A stretch of 64,000 nt of DNA from Glycine soja (GCF_004193775.1 NC_041016.1:34127640-34191639); one strand, 5' to 3'; counted from the first letter of the stretch, positions 39,380 to 53,107 are shown. Translations and numbers: made by a program. The notes: a model not told the origin generated them from the letters alone.

Positions 39380-41588
39380 AACACACACATACACACGCAT
39401 GCACACAAACACACACATATGATATAAGTATAACAAGCTTAACTTGGCACAACTCACATCATTTTACCATTCATTGCATAACATCACTTGTCCCAAGGAT
39501 TTAATCACAAAATCACATTCCACACATTCACATTAATCACGTGTTCAAAACAACTCATCTCAAGCACAATACAACATCTCACACTCACACAATTCATTAC
39601 ACATCATCACGTAACAAGTCACAAATATCATTACACATGCATTATGCAACAGATACACTAAGACTCAGTCCTATATGCAATGTGGTACCATGTCAGTGAA
39701 AAACCTCATTGGACGCCTAAGAGTACATGATAAGACAGACCACACAATGGTAAGTTAGGTCACTCTCACTAGGTAAAATCATAGGGAGACCAGTCAGGGT
39801 CACACTGTTTTGTGAGAATGCTCCAACCATCTGGATCAATACATGCTTATAGGAGCACTCAAATCGGGTGTATCTACCCCTAAGGCCTAGACTCTGAAGA
39901 GTCTGTCAAGGCCTCACCTTCCTGATTCATGTCCAACCTCTAAAACAACATGCAGACATTGCTCATGAATTATACAATACCCACGACCTCACACTTGTTT
40001 TCAAACACATTTAACACATTACGCTACAATTTAACACCTCAGGTTCCTAACTTGGAACCCTACACATTCCTTTTAACACCTTGTGCATTGTGCTAAAATT
40101 TAACACCTTAGGTTCCTAACATGGAACTCTACACTTTTCTTTTAACACCTCGTGCATAAACCCTTTTCTCAAGGTAAACACCAGTCGGATTATTGTATAA
40201 TTCACAACTCACAACACAAGTAATTGTCACATCAAGTGTTAACCACACACTTATTTATAATCACATCCCATGTCCACAATTTAACATCACACAATGTCAC
40301 AATCCACCATCACATGTTCACGTGTATCCCACAGATTAACACATGCTCATTTTATCCCTTACACACAATTTCAATCACAATTTCATGATTCCAATACAAC
40401 AATTTATCATGCTAATGTAGTAAATCTTGTACAAAATACAAACAAGTTTTACAAAAGTGTTTCACACAACATGGGGAGTGAAACCCTTCAAACAATTTCA
40501 CATAATCACATCAAAATCAAAGGAATCAAAATCATAGGTCAAAAACGTGAAAACACCAAGAGCTCTCAATTTTATTAACCAATTTGCATCAGCACATCAA
40601 TTGGTCCGTCAAACACAACAACATCATAATTATAATTGTAAAGGAAGAATTATAATTCAATAAACATCCCAAAATAAACCCCAAATTAATCCTATAAGGA
40701 TTCCTACACATGTTCATTCTAACCCCAATTGTGATAAACTCATCCCTTACCTCTAAGTGGGTTCATGTGTGTAGTCCGGTAGCGATAATGAGATCTCTAG
40801 TGGTTCCCTAAGATTTCTCAAGATTTTGCTCTGGTTGTTCTGCTACGGTTTCCAAGCGTTAGAGAGAAGGAGAAGGGATAGGAGTCTCCATTTTACTGTC
40901 TCCGTGCGAGGGATGTTTCTCTCTCCACAGACATTATTTCAAAAATCCCAACAGTCAAAATGTGTGAAAATAAGTACCAAACCTAGTGTTCAAATTTAAT
41001 GATGATCTAATGGTTAACAAAATCAAGATTGTAGTTTTACTAGGATAGGTTTGGGTGTTTGCAAGAAAAAGAGAGCTATGTGTGAGGGACATTTCTCTCA
41101 CCACATACATTATTTCACAAATCCTGGTGTTCAAAGTTTACCATGATCCAATGGTTAACAAGTTGGGGGTCATAGTTTTACTGAGATATGTTTGAGTGTA
41201 TGCGGGAAAAGAAGAAAGTTTTGGAAGAGGAGACATGAAAATGAATTTTAGAGGATGAGAGAGCGTATAGATATACCGTAAAGTTAAAACTAACCTAGTA
41301 TGTCTCTATTTATAGCTAGGGTACTCCGAGTCTATTATTTACTCTATTTTTCTTTTTTATTATTTTATAAAAAGGAACTATATTTTATTCCCTATCAAAT
41401 GAATAAATAAAACATTCTTTTTATTTTATAAGAACATATATTTATTTTATTTACCTTAAAATCATTATTTTAATTAATAAAACTATTTCTTCTTATTTAT
41501 TTCATTACAAAAATCTCATTATTTTCTCAAAACTCTATTTTTAAATAAAATCCTTTTTAATTTATTTTACGAAAAATGAGGTGTTACA
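39380..41588 (-). mobile_element. TGTAACACC long-LTR family, copy 1
   Basis: On the minus strand it starts TGTAACACCTCATTTTTCG at 41588 and runs to a TG-rich end near 39380. It shares long stretches with 47924-53107 and 53440-55355: the TATA-type segment ccctagctataaata, ggtaagggatgag, and the block with gaccctgactggtctcccta. It sits inside the copia integrase, with about 800 bp of copia missing. Probably a partial or solo LTR; no internal coding region. Confidence 0.7.
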
Positions 41589-42530
41589 TCTTGTTGAATT
41601 ATTGATGAAGGAAGATGATTGATGAGATATAGAGTAGAAATAATAGCATGGTCCCAATAATCAAGAGGTATTGAAGCCTCAGACAACATTGCCAAGGGAG
41701 TTTCCACTATGTGCCTATGTTTTCTTCCACGACACCATTTTAATGGTGTGCGTGAGGAAAAATTAATTGATGTTGCACACCAAGTTCTGCAATATATTTA
41801 GTGAAAGGCCTGTACTCTCCCTTAGTCAGATTACACACGTTTGATAGGTAAATCAAATTGGGTTTTAATCAAAGCTTGAAACTATTTAAACAGATTAAGA
41901 GTATCTGATTTACTTTTTAACAAGTACAAACAAGTGAAACGAGTGTAAGCATCAACAAAGGTTACATAATACCTATAACCAGTGCTAGATAAAAGTGGAG
42001 AAGGACCCAACATATCAGTATAAATGAGTTCAAAGGGAGTAGAATAAACAATAAGATAGGGGGATGGGGGAGTCTATGGGATTTTCCAATGCAACAATTG
42101 AACAAAAATCAGAACCTATTTTTTATCGATAATAGGCATATTACACAACTTGAATACAAGTTTCATAATATCCACATTAGGATGTCCTAATCTGGAATGC
42201 CAAGTGGCAAAGGAAATAACACTATTAAAAAGTGTATTTGTAGGAGAAACACAAGTATTTATTCTATTTACACAATTTGAAACAAAATTTGAAGTAGAAA
42301 CACTTGGCACAAATTTTGAGCTAGCAAAAAAATGGTATTGATAGTGAAATGAGACTTGATTTGCTGTCTAGCTAATTGAAGCAAATTAAGGAATTGGTAG
42401 AGGCCATCGTAGCCTACCTCCCCTTTGAGAATGACCTCCTTAGAGACTTGAGATTTTACCAAACAAAATTTAGGATAAAACTCAAAAAACACAGAATTAT
42501 CTCTACAAAGCTGACTCACACTCATCATAA
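41589..42530 (-). pseudogene. copia integrase start and GAG-pre-integrase
   Basis: 42116-42310 carries the pre-integrase motif WHSRLGHPNVDIMKLVFKLC. 42268-42528 reads the protease-side segment (SVSQLCRDNSVFFEFYPKFC). At 41600-41760 the core reads HRHIVETPLAMLSEASIPLD and YWDHAIIS, ending at the copy 1 insertion. Many stops between them. Confidence 0.8.
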
Positions 42531-42823
42531 GGATTAAAGGGAGAAATAAAGGAAGTTACACATGAAGAGTTGATGCTTAACCCTTGGCCATTACCAATTA
42601 TGATCTAGTTTGGACCTTCAAAGGGATTTTTCTGATGAATGTTTTGAGAAACATTTGTGACATGATGGAAAACACTTGAATTTGTATACCAATTTTTAGA
42701 AGTGTTTGATTGAACACTAGTTAGATGTGCTTGTGGAGGGTGTTGAGCAAGTGCTGACTAATTGTTGTAAATAGACTAAGTAGAATACTAATTATGTTGA
42801 TTGTGTTGTGGTTGATTAGAATT

Positions 42824-43946
42824 CTAATTGAGATAAGAATTAGGGTTCTGATTTGGATACTGATTGGGGTTGGGTGAAGACTGAGATTGAGATTTATTGG
42901 GGGTAATCCATAGGTTGAGTGGGAACATAATCATCATCATGTCTGTAGTAATAGAAATAAGCTTCATGTCCATATTTATGGAAAATCTGACACTACATAT
43001 TGGAGTAGCGAGCTTTGTTGTGGCCACTTCCACGACGACCATAGAAGAAATTTCAGCCATCACCACGACTTGAGTTGAAAAATTGATTTCCACCATTATA
43101 GTTGTTGTAATTCGAACAAGAGTTCTATGATGAGCTAGACTAGCCCTGGGCAACATAAGCTTGTAGATTTGAAGAAATAGAGTTGCTGGAAAACACTTAC
43201 TGAGAAGAATTGGGTCTAAAATTAGGTTTAGTAGCTTTGATAAGATTAATCGAAGCAAGAGATGAAGTAAGTGCTTTCTTTCAAGATAATTGAGTTTCAT
43301 GAGCTAAAAGCTAGGTTGCAACCTCATTGATAAAAAAAGATTCAAACTTTCTACAAACAAAAGTGATAAAACACTTAAACTCATCAGGCAAACCATCAAG
43401 AACTATATCAAGATGTTCAGATTCTGAAACATGTTCTCTAATCAAAGAAAGTGAACTGATTAGATTGTTACAAAGTTGACACTTCATAGAATGAACAATA
43501 GATTGAAAATGCGAATGAATTTTGTCCCAAAGATGCTAGGATGATTTTCAATGAATGATTCATGGAAGAACTATGCCGGGAATGGTGGATTGTAGCCACG
43601 AGAGTAGGAGCTGATCTTGTTGCTCCTAAGGCAAGAACTCCATTGAGGTGTTTCCGATGTCGCGATCGACAAGAATAGTGTATCGCAGCAAAATATAAGG
43701 ATTGGTGAGAAGATGATGAAGGCAATGACTTTTGAGAACAGGTTCAACCTATTGACACCAAAGAAGGTAGTTGAAGTTGGTTAGCTTCTTCAACATTGAG
43801 TGAGAAAACTCTTTTGTCGTCGCAACCGTTTAAATTGTAGTGGCTACTGGAGTTGCACCTTCTCAGGTGGAGGAAGGGGAAGAGGGGGAAAAGGATGAGG
43901 ATTGTTGGAAGTAGAAGCCATGAGAAAAGCTAGGGATTGAAACAAA
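42824..43946 (-). pseudogene. copia gag with damaged zinc knuckle
   Basis: Stop-ridden gag between the primer site and the pre-integrase domain. At about 42920-42995 the knuckle reads CQIFHKYGHEAYFYYYRHDD, with the second and third cysteines of CX2CX4HX4C replaced. Gln/Asn/Tyr-rich sequence follows. The start codon is near 43921 (plus-strand agccatgag). Confidence 0.65.
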
Positions 43947-43958
43947 GCTCTGATACCA

Positions 43959-44214
43959 TAAAAGAAACTTTAGAGAGAATTTAGAAAATTGAATTGAGGT
44001 GAAAGGGATATTATTCAACCCAAGAGAAAAACAAATTACAACTCAATTTTTATAATGAGTTACATAACTATAACTGTCAACTAACCTAAGTTAGTTAGAG
44101 ACAACTGTTAGGACAGTTAAATAACTAACTATATACTAACTACTAACCATAGTTTAACCTTTACAAATTAGCTAAGAAAAGAAAACTACATTATCAAGTA
44201 AGTATACTCCTATA
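43959..44214 (-). repeat. 5' LTR of copia element 2
   Basis: 256 bp. Abuts a clear tRNA-iMet primer site at 43947-43958. Confidence 0.88.
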
Positions 44215-44450
44215 GTCATTAAATAAATATTTAGGGTTGGTTTGGTTGATGCTAAATGCATGACATGGAGCGTACCAGGATGACACCTCTTATTATAGGA
44301 TAAAAAAGACACAAAGTGCCACTTAGGGTGACACCTCCTGCATCCTACATGGAAAAAATCACCCATAACATGTAAATAATTTTATAAAACATCCACTTTG
44401 GTAATTAATTTTGCGAAATACGCATTTTGGTTAAAAAAAGTCTTCAATTT
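44215..44450. repeat. Right arm of long inverted repeat
   Basis: Inverted partner of 36502-36752. The first five bases (gtcat) are also the target duplication of the copia element between the arms. Confidence 0.75.
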
Positions 44451-47400
44451 GACTTATGGGAGGAATGACAAAACGGTAACAAAATTACAATGTAACATAT
44501 TAATATGCAGAGAAATAAATTCTCCCAACTTGTAAGAACCTACAAAAAACTTTAACATATATATGATATGCAATAAAACAACATAAACTCACAAGAGACA
44601 TGGATTTCAAAGTGAAAAATCCATCAAAATAAGGATAAAAAAACCATGGAGTCGTTTACACCAAAGAAATAGTTTCATTATGATCAATAGTACAAAAAAG
44701 CCTAAAAAACTAACCAAACAAAACAATGAAAAAACACCAAACATAGGGCTACTACTACGAATAGGTTTCCTCACACTCCAAAGGTCTAATAACCGATCTA
44801 ATTGTTGAAAGCCAAGAATCCCATGTCTTTTGAACCTGCTGACCACAAGCAAACGCGATTCAACAGTGAACAAATCTCCAACAGCGATTGGACAATGACT
44901 GCCAAGTGATCAGTAAGTGAGTTGACTTTTCTTCTTCTTTCTCACCCTGAAAGCCATAAATAAAAGTGCTTAAATCTCAATTGGATAACAATAAAAATTA
45001 TGAATTTGTAAGTCAAAAAATTGAAAGTCAGAAGCATTGAAACTGTGGATTTATTTTCATAAATGGAAGTACAAATTGGATTTGTTATTGATTTTTAAAT
45101 TTGATTAAACTTTTCATAATATTAATCTACAAAGCTGGAGAAGCCTAGAACTAGAACAATAATCTTTTCCTATTGCTAATGCCTTATTTTAGCCTCTAGG
45201 CAATGTAAAATATGATGATAGTTTGGATCTCAGACTTCATGAAGCTCACCATTGTATAATCAACTTTACAACACCCGTGAGCACATAGTACAGTCGAAAA
45301 TGTGTGAAGTCCCTCTTAAAGGCATAAATTCAGAATCAAGTATGCACAAAGATTTTAAGTATCATGGCCTTCTGAGTTCTGACATTCATGTAGATTTTAA
45401 GTATGCACGAAGTAATATAATCCACCAAAATCCAGAACCAATAGGTGCAACTTTCACCAAAGTCTGTTCCAAGAGTCTCATAGATTCTGACTGGATCATG
45501 AAGTACTTCAAAACTTGCTGGCATTACTCTTTCTGCTAGGTGAAACTTATCAATCCTTTACTCCCATGAATGAAGGCAAAGGGTGCTCTCAATATAAATT
45601 TTCTGATAATATCAGGTTCTCCCTTCATGAGAAAAGCCAAAGCATTGGGGACAAAGTCTCTTACAAACACCTACTCTCAAATACGACATAGGTTAACACT
45701 CCATGACAACTTAAAAAGTGCTAGAAATGATATAGTGAGTATAGTGATCAAAGCCACTGATCTAGATCTAACCAACCCATTTTCAGAATTTCATTATCAT
45801 TATTCGTACCTAGTAAATTACACAAGTTTATTTTATTTTATTTAGCAAACTACACTATCCAAAAAACAACAAATGGATGCAATTAGAAGATAACAACAGG
45901 ATGTTGGCCCCTGATCATAATTAAATTTCTCATCAGATTTATCCAAAGCAACAGTTGTACCCACTAGCTGACCACAGAAACATACCTTAGAGCTTCCGAA
46001 CATTCAGGTACTATTGGATGTGAATGTGGATTATATTACTTCGTGCATAGACAAAGTCTACAGGAGCCCCTTTTTGGATAGTTCACTTAGTGATTTTTAT
46101 ATGATTTGCATCTTCCTATAGGGCCAAGCTTGTCTACCTTAAGAAATCAGGTTCTTCCTAATTAGATTATGCCTTAGTACATAGTGCATCTTACTGTTAA
46201 AAATATTTGCACTTACAATTTTATATATGTTATGGAACGCTTGGAAATCCTCCTCCGTCGCCTTTGCCTGCTAATCAGGATGCTTGCTTAATAATAAAAA
46301 AGTGCAGACCAGAAGCTCTGCATACACTTCCTGCGTTGCCAAGAAAATAGCTTGGCTTCTTCTACTACACTACTTTTTTCAGATTCCTTGTAATTTTATT
46401 CCAAGAGTATGCCCAACAAGTTATTATTAATAGGCTCCCCTGCTTTGATTGCTTTTAATCCTCAGTTGATGAAACCCATAAGTGAAGTTTGTATTTCTTC
46501 GTCAATTGTGCTTTCATCCTTCTGTTGGTGTGTGTTGGCAAAAACCTACAAAATATAGATGATTAAAACTTAATAGTGTCATTCATCACAAGACCACCAC
46601 CAAATCTCTATGCTTTTAAACTTCATACAAAATAAAAGCATGTCCTTGATATCAAACTATTCACCTTTCAGTTTAATTCTGTATTTGATGCATTGTGAAT
46701 TGTGAAATTCATCTCACGAAAGGCCACCATCTAGCTCACAAGACCCACTGAACTATACTAAATATGTGCAGATGGATGCTGCATGGTGATCATGTGTTTG
46801 TTGAAATTCATGATAGTTGAAAAGCCATTTGAGAGTGGGCAGAGTAACTGGTATACAAGAGAAAAAGACAAAGAAACCAAAAACAATGATAAGAAAGCAT
46901 TCAAGTTGAAGCAAGCAAGAAAGAAAAAGACAAAGCAAGAAAAATTTTGGGAAGCCAAAGGAAAAAAATTAGAATGAAGATCAACTAGATGGAAAAGAAC
47001 TAACCAAAAACTTGAAATGAAAGTTTTTTCCTCTGAAAAGTGTGTTGTGTATATATTTGCATAACTGAAAAAAAAGGCACATGTAAGAAAAAGAAGTGAG
47101 TACCTATGATGCACGAATATAGTACGTGTATCGGATATGATACAGATATGATACGGTGATACGCCATTTCTTACAAGTATAGGATACAATACGTTTATGA
47201 TACATATTTAGAAATGTATTAAAAATCATAAAAGTAACATTAAATATATAATTGAAAATTTGCAAATCCAAATAAAAAATGTATTTATTAAACAAATTAG
47301 TAAAAAAAAAAAATTAAAACTCATTGTCATCATAAATGACTTTCTATTATTTACATATGTACTTACCAAAATCTGGAGCTGACTAACGTTAGGGTGGACG

Positions 47401-47923
47401 TGGCCAAAGTGAGCTCCACAATCTTGTACGTCAGATTGAGTATATCCTTTGTTAAGAGGACAAGAGGGAGGACCTGCAAAACAAAGGATTTCGATGCTCA
47501 AGTAAGTACATGAGTTAGGTGAGAATGAGAGATGAAAAGGGTGAGATAGAACCTGATACTTATAGAGTGAAGTGGAAGCTGTGGGTCCTTATTTGTAGGG
47601 ATTGTTACAGTGTTGTAACAACCCTTGCAGACAATTACTAGCTTGTAGATAATAGCTAGTAGATAATTGTAGCTTATAATGTGTAAATTATAGATAATTG
47701 AATACATTCGTGGTTACTATTATTGAAGTGGTTACTATTATTGTAGGAGCCCGACTGCTAAGGGTGATACATTCGTGCTCTTGTGACAGGGCCGACGTGT
47801 GTGTTGGAGTGCCACCTAGCTTATCATGTCCACGTTGTGGGCCATGGACAGTACATAAGCCCTCAAGCTCTGAGCCAGCTTGCAGGCGAAAGAGTTTGTT
47901 TGATGTCAAGGGAGATTATTGAG
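44451..47923 (+). other. Unassigned intergenic stretch
   Basis: No gene supported. Noted: a perfect 24-nt inverted repeat (45402-45425 with 46026-46049) in weaker flanking inverted similarity; a cluster of GATAC-type motifs at 47120-47215; and a stretch at 47380-47920 with somewhat higher GC that looks transposon-derived but has no identifiable ends. Confidence 0.5.
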
Positions 47924-49771
47924 TGTAATACTACGTTTTCCATAACAAATAAAAAAGTTTTATTTCAAAATTAATAGAGTTTTTAGAAATTAAATAAATC
48001 AGAGGAAATGATTTTTGTTAATTAAAATAAGGGTTTCATAGTATTATAAAATAAATAGAGTAAAATGATGTTTTAGAAAATAAAGGGATGTTTTAATTGG
48101 TTATTTATTTAATGAAAGAGTAAAATATAGTTCCTTTTTTTTTAAAAAAATAAAATAAAGAAAAATAGAGTAAATAATAGGCTCAGAGTACCCTAGCTAT
48201 AAATAAAGATATATTAGGTCAGTTTTACCATTTATGATATGTTTCTAAGCTCTTTCTTTTTCCCCATACACCCAAATCCGTTCTAGTAAAACTATGGTTC
48301 TAGAATTGTTAACCATTGGATTGTCCTGAAATTAGGACACCACCTTTGGAACTAACTTTAGCACACTCACACCGTTGGAATTAGTGAAATAATGTCTATA
48401 AAGAAAGAAATGCCCCTTGCATAGAGACAATGAAATTGAGGCTTCAATTCCTTCTCATTTTCTCTAATGCTTGGAAACCCTAGCAAGGCAACCAGAGGAA
48501 AAGCTTGAGAAACCTTAGGGAACCGCTAGAGATGCCATTATCACTGCCAAACTACACACGTGAGCCCGCTTGGAGGTAAGAGATGAGTTTATCGCAATTA
48601 GAGTTAGAGTGGCATCTGTAGGGATCCATAGAGGATCAAATTGGGGTTAATTTTGAGGTGTTTTATTCGTTTAGTTTTTGCATGTACAATGATAACTATG
48701 AATCACTCATGTTTGACAGGCCAATTGATGCCCTGATGCAAATTGGATGGTTTGATTGAGTGTTTGACTTTGAATGTTAAAAACCTAGAAATTTGGGAAT
48801 TCTTGATTCTTGCATGTTTTCTCAAAATTGATTAAGGGGTTTTGTTTCCCATGATGTGATCACATGTTCAATGCTATTCATTTTGAATTTGGGTGTATTT
48901 TGAGGTCTAAATTGTGCCTCTTTTGCTTCACGAAATAAAGGTTTTTCGCGAAGCACGATCGTGCTTGATGGGAGCACGCTCGTGCTTAATGAAAGTCAGT
49001 TGTTTTAAGTCCGTGCTATTTTCCTGACAACGTGAGTTAACTTGTAGCCTAAAAAAGACTAAGAAAATGATTTTGAAAACAATTGGATAGTTGTGTGTAT
49101 TGCATAGTTCAAACTCCAATGGCCCATATATGATTTTAAATGTCCGTTTTAATGAGATGATTAGTCATATGAACATAACATATTAATATTATTATTGTGT
49201 GATATGTGTATGATGTGTGAGACATGATAATGTGATGTCTTGGGATTATGAAATTGTGATGAACTGTGTGTAAGTGACACATTGAGTATGTGTTAAATTG
49301 TGAGGTCACACGTGTATTGAGATGTTATGTGGATTGAGTTATGAGCTATGAACCGTACAATCACACGAATGTAAGACCTTTTAAAGGCGACAAGTTAATG
49401 CACGATGAGTATTATGATGGGATCCACTATGGGAACTCGATGTGTTGAATCACTTTGAGGTGCAACGAGTTATAATTATATTGGGAACAATTGAAGAGTT
49501 GTGTGTTTTGTATAGTTCATAGATATAGTCTGCGTGTTAAAATATTTTCTGGGTTGGACCTGAATCAGGAGGGAGAAACCCTGACAGACTCTTTGGAGTC
49601 TAGGCCTTCGGGTAAATACACCTAGTTTGAGTGCTTCTTTAAGCTTGTGCCGATCCCACATGGTTGGAGCATTCTCGCAAAATAGCATGACCCTGACTGG
49701 TCTCCCTATGATTTTACCTAGTAAGAGTGACTTGACCTACCAGTGTGTGGTCTATCTTGTCATGTACTCCT

Positions 49772-50720
49772 TGATGTAGCTCCATGTGGAGCTTGTAGGC
49801 CTTGGATCTTCTTCATCAGTGGAGTCCTTTGCTTCTTTAAGATTAATGGCAACGGAATGGAGAAGGACGAAAGATGATTGGAGATGCCACTTTAAGGAGA
49901 AGATGAGTCAAGAACAAGCTCACCACCATAGAAAGCCATGAATAAGAGCTTGAAGGTAGGAGAAGATGAACTCAAAATTTTATGCCTCAAATGAGGTTTG
50001 AACTTTGATGTGTAATTCTCAAATGATCAAAGTTCCAAAAAATGCACACTCATGGCCTTTATTTATAGCCTAAGTGTCACACAAAATTGGAGGAAAATTT
50101 GAATTTCTATTCAAATTTCACTTGAATTTGAATTTGTGGAGCCAAATTTTGGAGCTAAAATTTCACTAATTATGATTAGTGAATTTTAGCTATATTTCAG
50201 CCCACTAATCCAAGATCAAGTCCAAGATTCTCCACTAAGTGTGATTAGGTGTCATGAGACATGTAAAACATGAGATATGCATAAAACGTGACTATATGAT
50301 GTGGCAATGGGGTGTAGCAAGCAAATGCTCACCTTCCCCTCTAAAATTTAAAGCCCAATCCAATTAAATTTATTTCCCAACACAAACATCAAATATTCAG
50401 TTAATGTATGTGAAATTACAAAACTACCCCTAATACAAAAACTAGTCTAGGTGCCCTAAAATACAAGGGCTGAAAAATCCTACATTTCTAGGGTACCCTA
50501 CCTACATTATGGAGCCATAAATACAAGGCCCAAAAAATAATGAAATCCTAATCTAATATGTACAAAGATAAGTGAACCCAACCTTGGCCCATGGGCTCAG
50601 AAAGCTACCCTGAGGTTCATCAGAATTCTAAGGCCTTCTTCAGCAGCTCTAGCCCAATCCTCTTGGAGCCTCTTGCTCATGGCTCTGGTGACTGGTCCCT
50701 TCCTAGGGAGGATTGCATCA
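49772..50720 (-). mobile_element. Solo LTR, 949 bp
   Basis: TGATGTAGC...TTGCATCA ends, flanked by the 5-bp duplication CTCCT (49767-49771, 50721-50725). A TATA-like ctataaataaa reads on the minus strand near 50060, which sets the orientation. No internal region. The host sequence matches copy 1 across the insertion point. Confidence 0.9.
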
Positions 50721-50859
50721 CTCCTAGGCATTCGACGAGGTTTTTCACTGACATGGTACCACATTGCATATAGGATTGAGTCTTAGTGTATTTATTGCAT
50801 AACACATATGTAATGATCATTGTGACTTGTTATGTTATGGTGCATAATGGATTGTATAA

Positions 50860-52484
50860 TGTAGAAGCAAGCTTCATGGTGAATCAAGATTGATTCAAGG
50901 AGTTTTGATGATAACAAAGATGATGTCAAAAAGCTCAAAAGTCAAGATCACTTCATGATAACAAAGATGATGACATTCAAGAATGAGTTCAAGATTGAGT
51001 CAAGAACACTTCAAGGATCAAGAGCAAATTTGATTTCAAGAATCAAGAATCAAGATTCAAGATTCAAATATTCAAGAATAATCAAGATCAAGATTCAAGA
51101 CTCAAAGATTCAAGAATCAAGAGAAGACTTAATCAAGATAAGTATTAAAAAGTTTTTCAAAACATTGAGTAGCACAAGAAGTTTTCACAAAATCATTCCC
51201 AAAGAGTTTTACTCTCTGGTAATCGATTACCAGATTATAGTAATCGATTACAAGTGGTTTTAAAACGTTAAGATTTTCAAAATTCAAAATGAAGAGTCAC
51301 ATCTGTTGATGTGTAATCGATTACACCTTTATGGTAATCGATTACCAGTGACTGATTTCGAAAAATTCATTTTCAAAAGTCACATTTCTGCAAGTGACTT
51401 GTTTCTGAAGATTCTTTCAAAAGTCATATCTTTTTAAGTGATTAGTTTTAAAGGAATTGCCAAGAGTTATAAGTTTTGACTTGAGTCATCAAGAAACTAT
51501 AAATATGTGACCTTGGCATGAAACACAACAATCTCATTCAGATCTATCATCTCTTTCAACCATTCTATCTTTCAATCTATCTTTCAATATCTTCTTTCAT
51601 TTCTTTCAGAACTTTCTTATTTCATCTTCTCTTCATCTTTCTAAAAGTTTTTGTTCAAAGCTTTTTCTTCCAAGAAAAGTTCTTTGTTCAAAAACTTGTG
51701 TTATTCATCATTTTCATTCCCTTCTCCCTTTGCCAAAAAGAATTCGCCAAGGACTAACCGCTTGAATTCTTTTTGTGTCTCTCTTCTCCCTTTTCCAAAA
51801 GAACGAAGGACTAACCACCTGAATTCTTTTCTGTCTCCCTTCTCCCTTGTCAAAGAATTCAAAACGACACAGTTTGAGAATTCTTTTGATTCTTCCCTTT
51901 CCCATAAACAAAAGATTTCAAAGGACTAACCGCCTGAGAATTCTTTTGTTTCCCCTTTCACAAAGTTTCAAAGGACTAACCGCCTGAGAACTTTGTCTTA
52001 ACACATTTGAGGGTACATCCTTTGTGGTACAAGTAGAGGGTACATCTACTTGGGTTGTTGACTGAGAACAAGAGAGGGTACATCTCCTGTGGATCAGTTC
52101 TAGGGGAGGGTACATCCACTAGGTTGTTCAAAGAGAACAAGGGAGGGTACATCCCTTGTGGATCTTTGCTTGTAAAAGGATTTTTACAAGGTTGAAAAGA
52201 AATCTCAAGGACCGCAGGTCGCTTGGGGACTGGATGTAGGCACGGGCTGTTGCCGAACCAGTATAAAAACTCTTGTGTGTTTGTCTCCTTCTTCCCTACT
52301 CTTTTAATTTCCGCTGTGCACTTTAATTCCCGCTTTTTCTTTTGGTTAAGTTTCTTTTCTATTCTTCATTTACTTAACAACATAGTAAAAGCCTTAGAAG
52401 AAGTAAATTTTTAATTAGTAAAGGTTTAGGAATAATTAATTCAACCCCCCCTTCTTAATTATTCTGAGGCCACTTGATCCAACA
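50860..52484 (+). mobile_element. SIRE-type copia solo LTR, 1625 bp
   Basis: TGTAGAAGC...GATCCAACA ends, flanked by TATAA (50855-50859, 52485-52489). It has the hallmarks of soybean SIRE-like LTRs: caagattcaagaatcaag repeats (51000-51130), four TAATCGATTA palindromes (51218-51346), repeated aaggactaaccgcctgaatt blocks (51740-51990), repeated gagggtacatc blocks (52010-52160) and a promoter-like agtataaaaactct near 52261. No internal region. Confidence 0.92.
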
Positions 52485-53107
52485 TATAAGTGTGAGATGC
52501 AATATTGTATTTGAGATGTGTTGTCTTGTATATGTGATTAATCGTGAAGGCGTGGAATGTGATTTGTGATTAAATTCTAGGAATAGTCATGTTACGTGTT
52601 GAGTGTTGAAATGATGCGAATTGTGTCAAAGTTGAGCCTTGTTATACCTATATTGTTGTTATATTTATATCATACATGTATGCTTTTGTTTACCTCTATT
52701 TGTTGAGGAATATGATGACTCACTCCCTATGTGTTGTTTGTGTTTGGATCCTGTGATGATCTTGAACCTTATGTTCGTCAGAACAGTTGGCTGGGTGGAT
52801 TGCTTTAAGGAACCTCATACCGGAGGATGTCGAGAGACAATGCTCTAATAGGATATGACATTGGGGCATGGGTTTCTGTTTTAATTGCATGATGTTTCAA
52901 ACATGTTATTATACTTTATTTTATTCTACTGCTTAACTTGAGTTCTTTTGTAGACTTGAACGACCTTGTTTTGAGTCAAAAATGTTTCTAAGAAATTTTA
53001 TTTGGTAACAGTGAAGCGTATGTGGATCTTTTACCCACTTGGATTTACTTACGACTTTATTGAATAAAATTGATTTAATTAGATTATGCGTTTTATATGT
53101 TTTTCAC

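Larger units (their letters stand above)
36753..44214 (-). mobile_element. Ty1/copia retrotransposon (element 2), interrupted twice
   Basis: Flanked by GTCAT (36748-36752, 44215-44219). Minus-strand order: 5' LTR (44214-43959), primer site TGGTATCAGAGC (43958-43947), gag with a degenerate zinc knuckle, GAG-pre-integrase, integrase start, an insertion (41588-39380) with loss of the integrase C-terminal part, RT, RNase H split by an insertion (38073-37456), a partial LTR repeat and the 3' LTR at 36753. Same family as element 1. Confidence 0.88.
47924..53107 (+). mobile_element. TGTAACACC long-LTR family, copy 2, with two nested solo LTRs
   Basis: Starts tgtaatactacg, with a promoter-like ccctagctataaata at about 48190-48206. 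Removing the solo LTRs at 49772-50720 and 50860-52484 leaves about 2.6 kb without coding content, consistent with one very long LTR. The right end near 53107 (tttttca) is a guess and no matching target duplication was found. The palindrome aagcacgatcgtgctt (48951-48966) lies within it. Confidence 0.65.

Noticed and set aside
39365..39425. CA/TG-rich stretch as a possible Z-DNA or recombination signal
   Set aside because: Imperfect dinucleotide run at the truncated edge of copy 1; no further evidence.
46758..47189. 143-codon minus-strand ORF rich in Phe, Ser and Leu with membrane-like stretches
   Set aside because: Composition follows from AT-rich DNA, with no motif or homologue recognised and no supporting exon structure.
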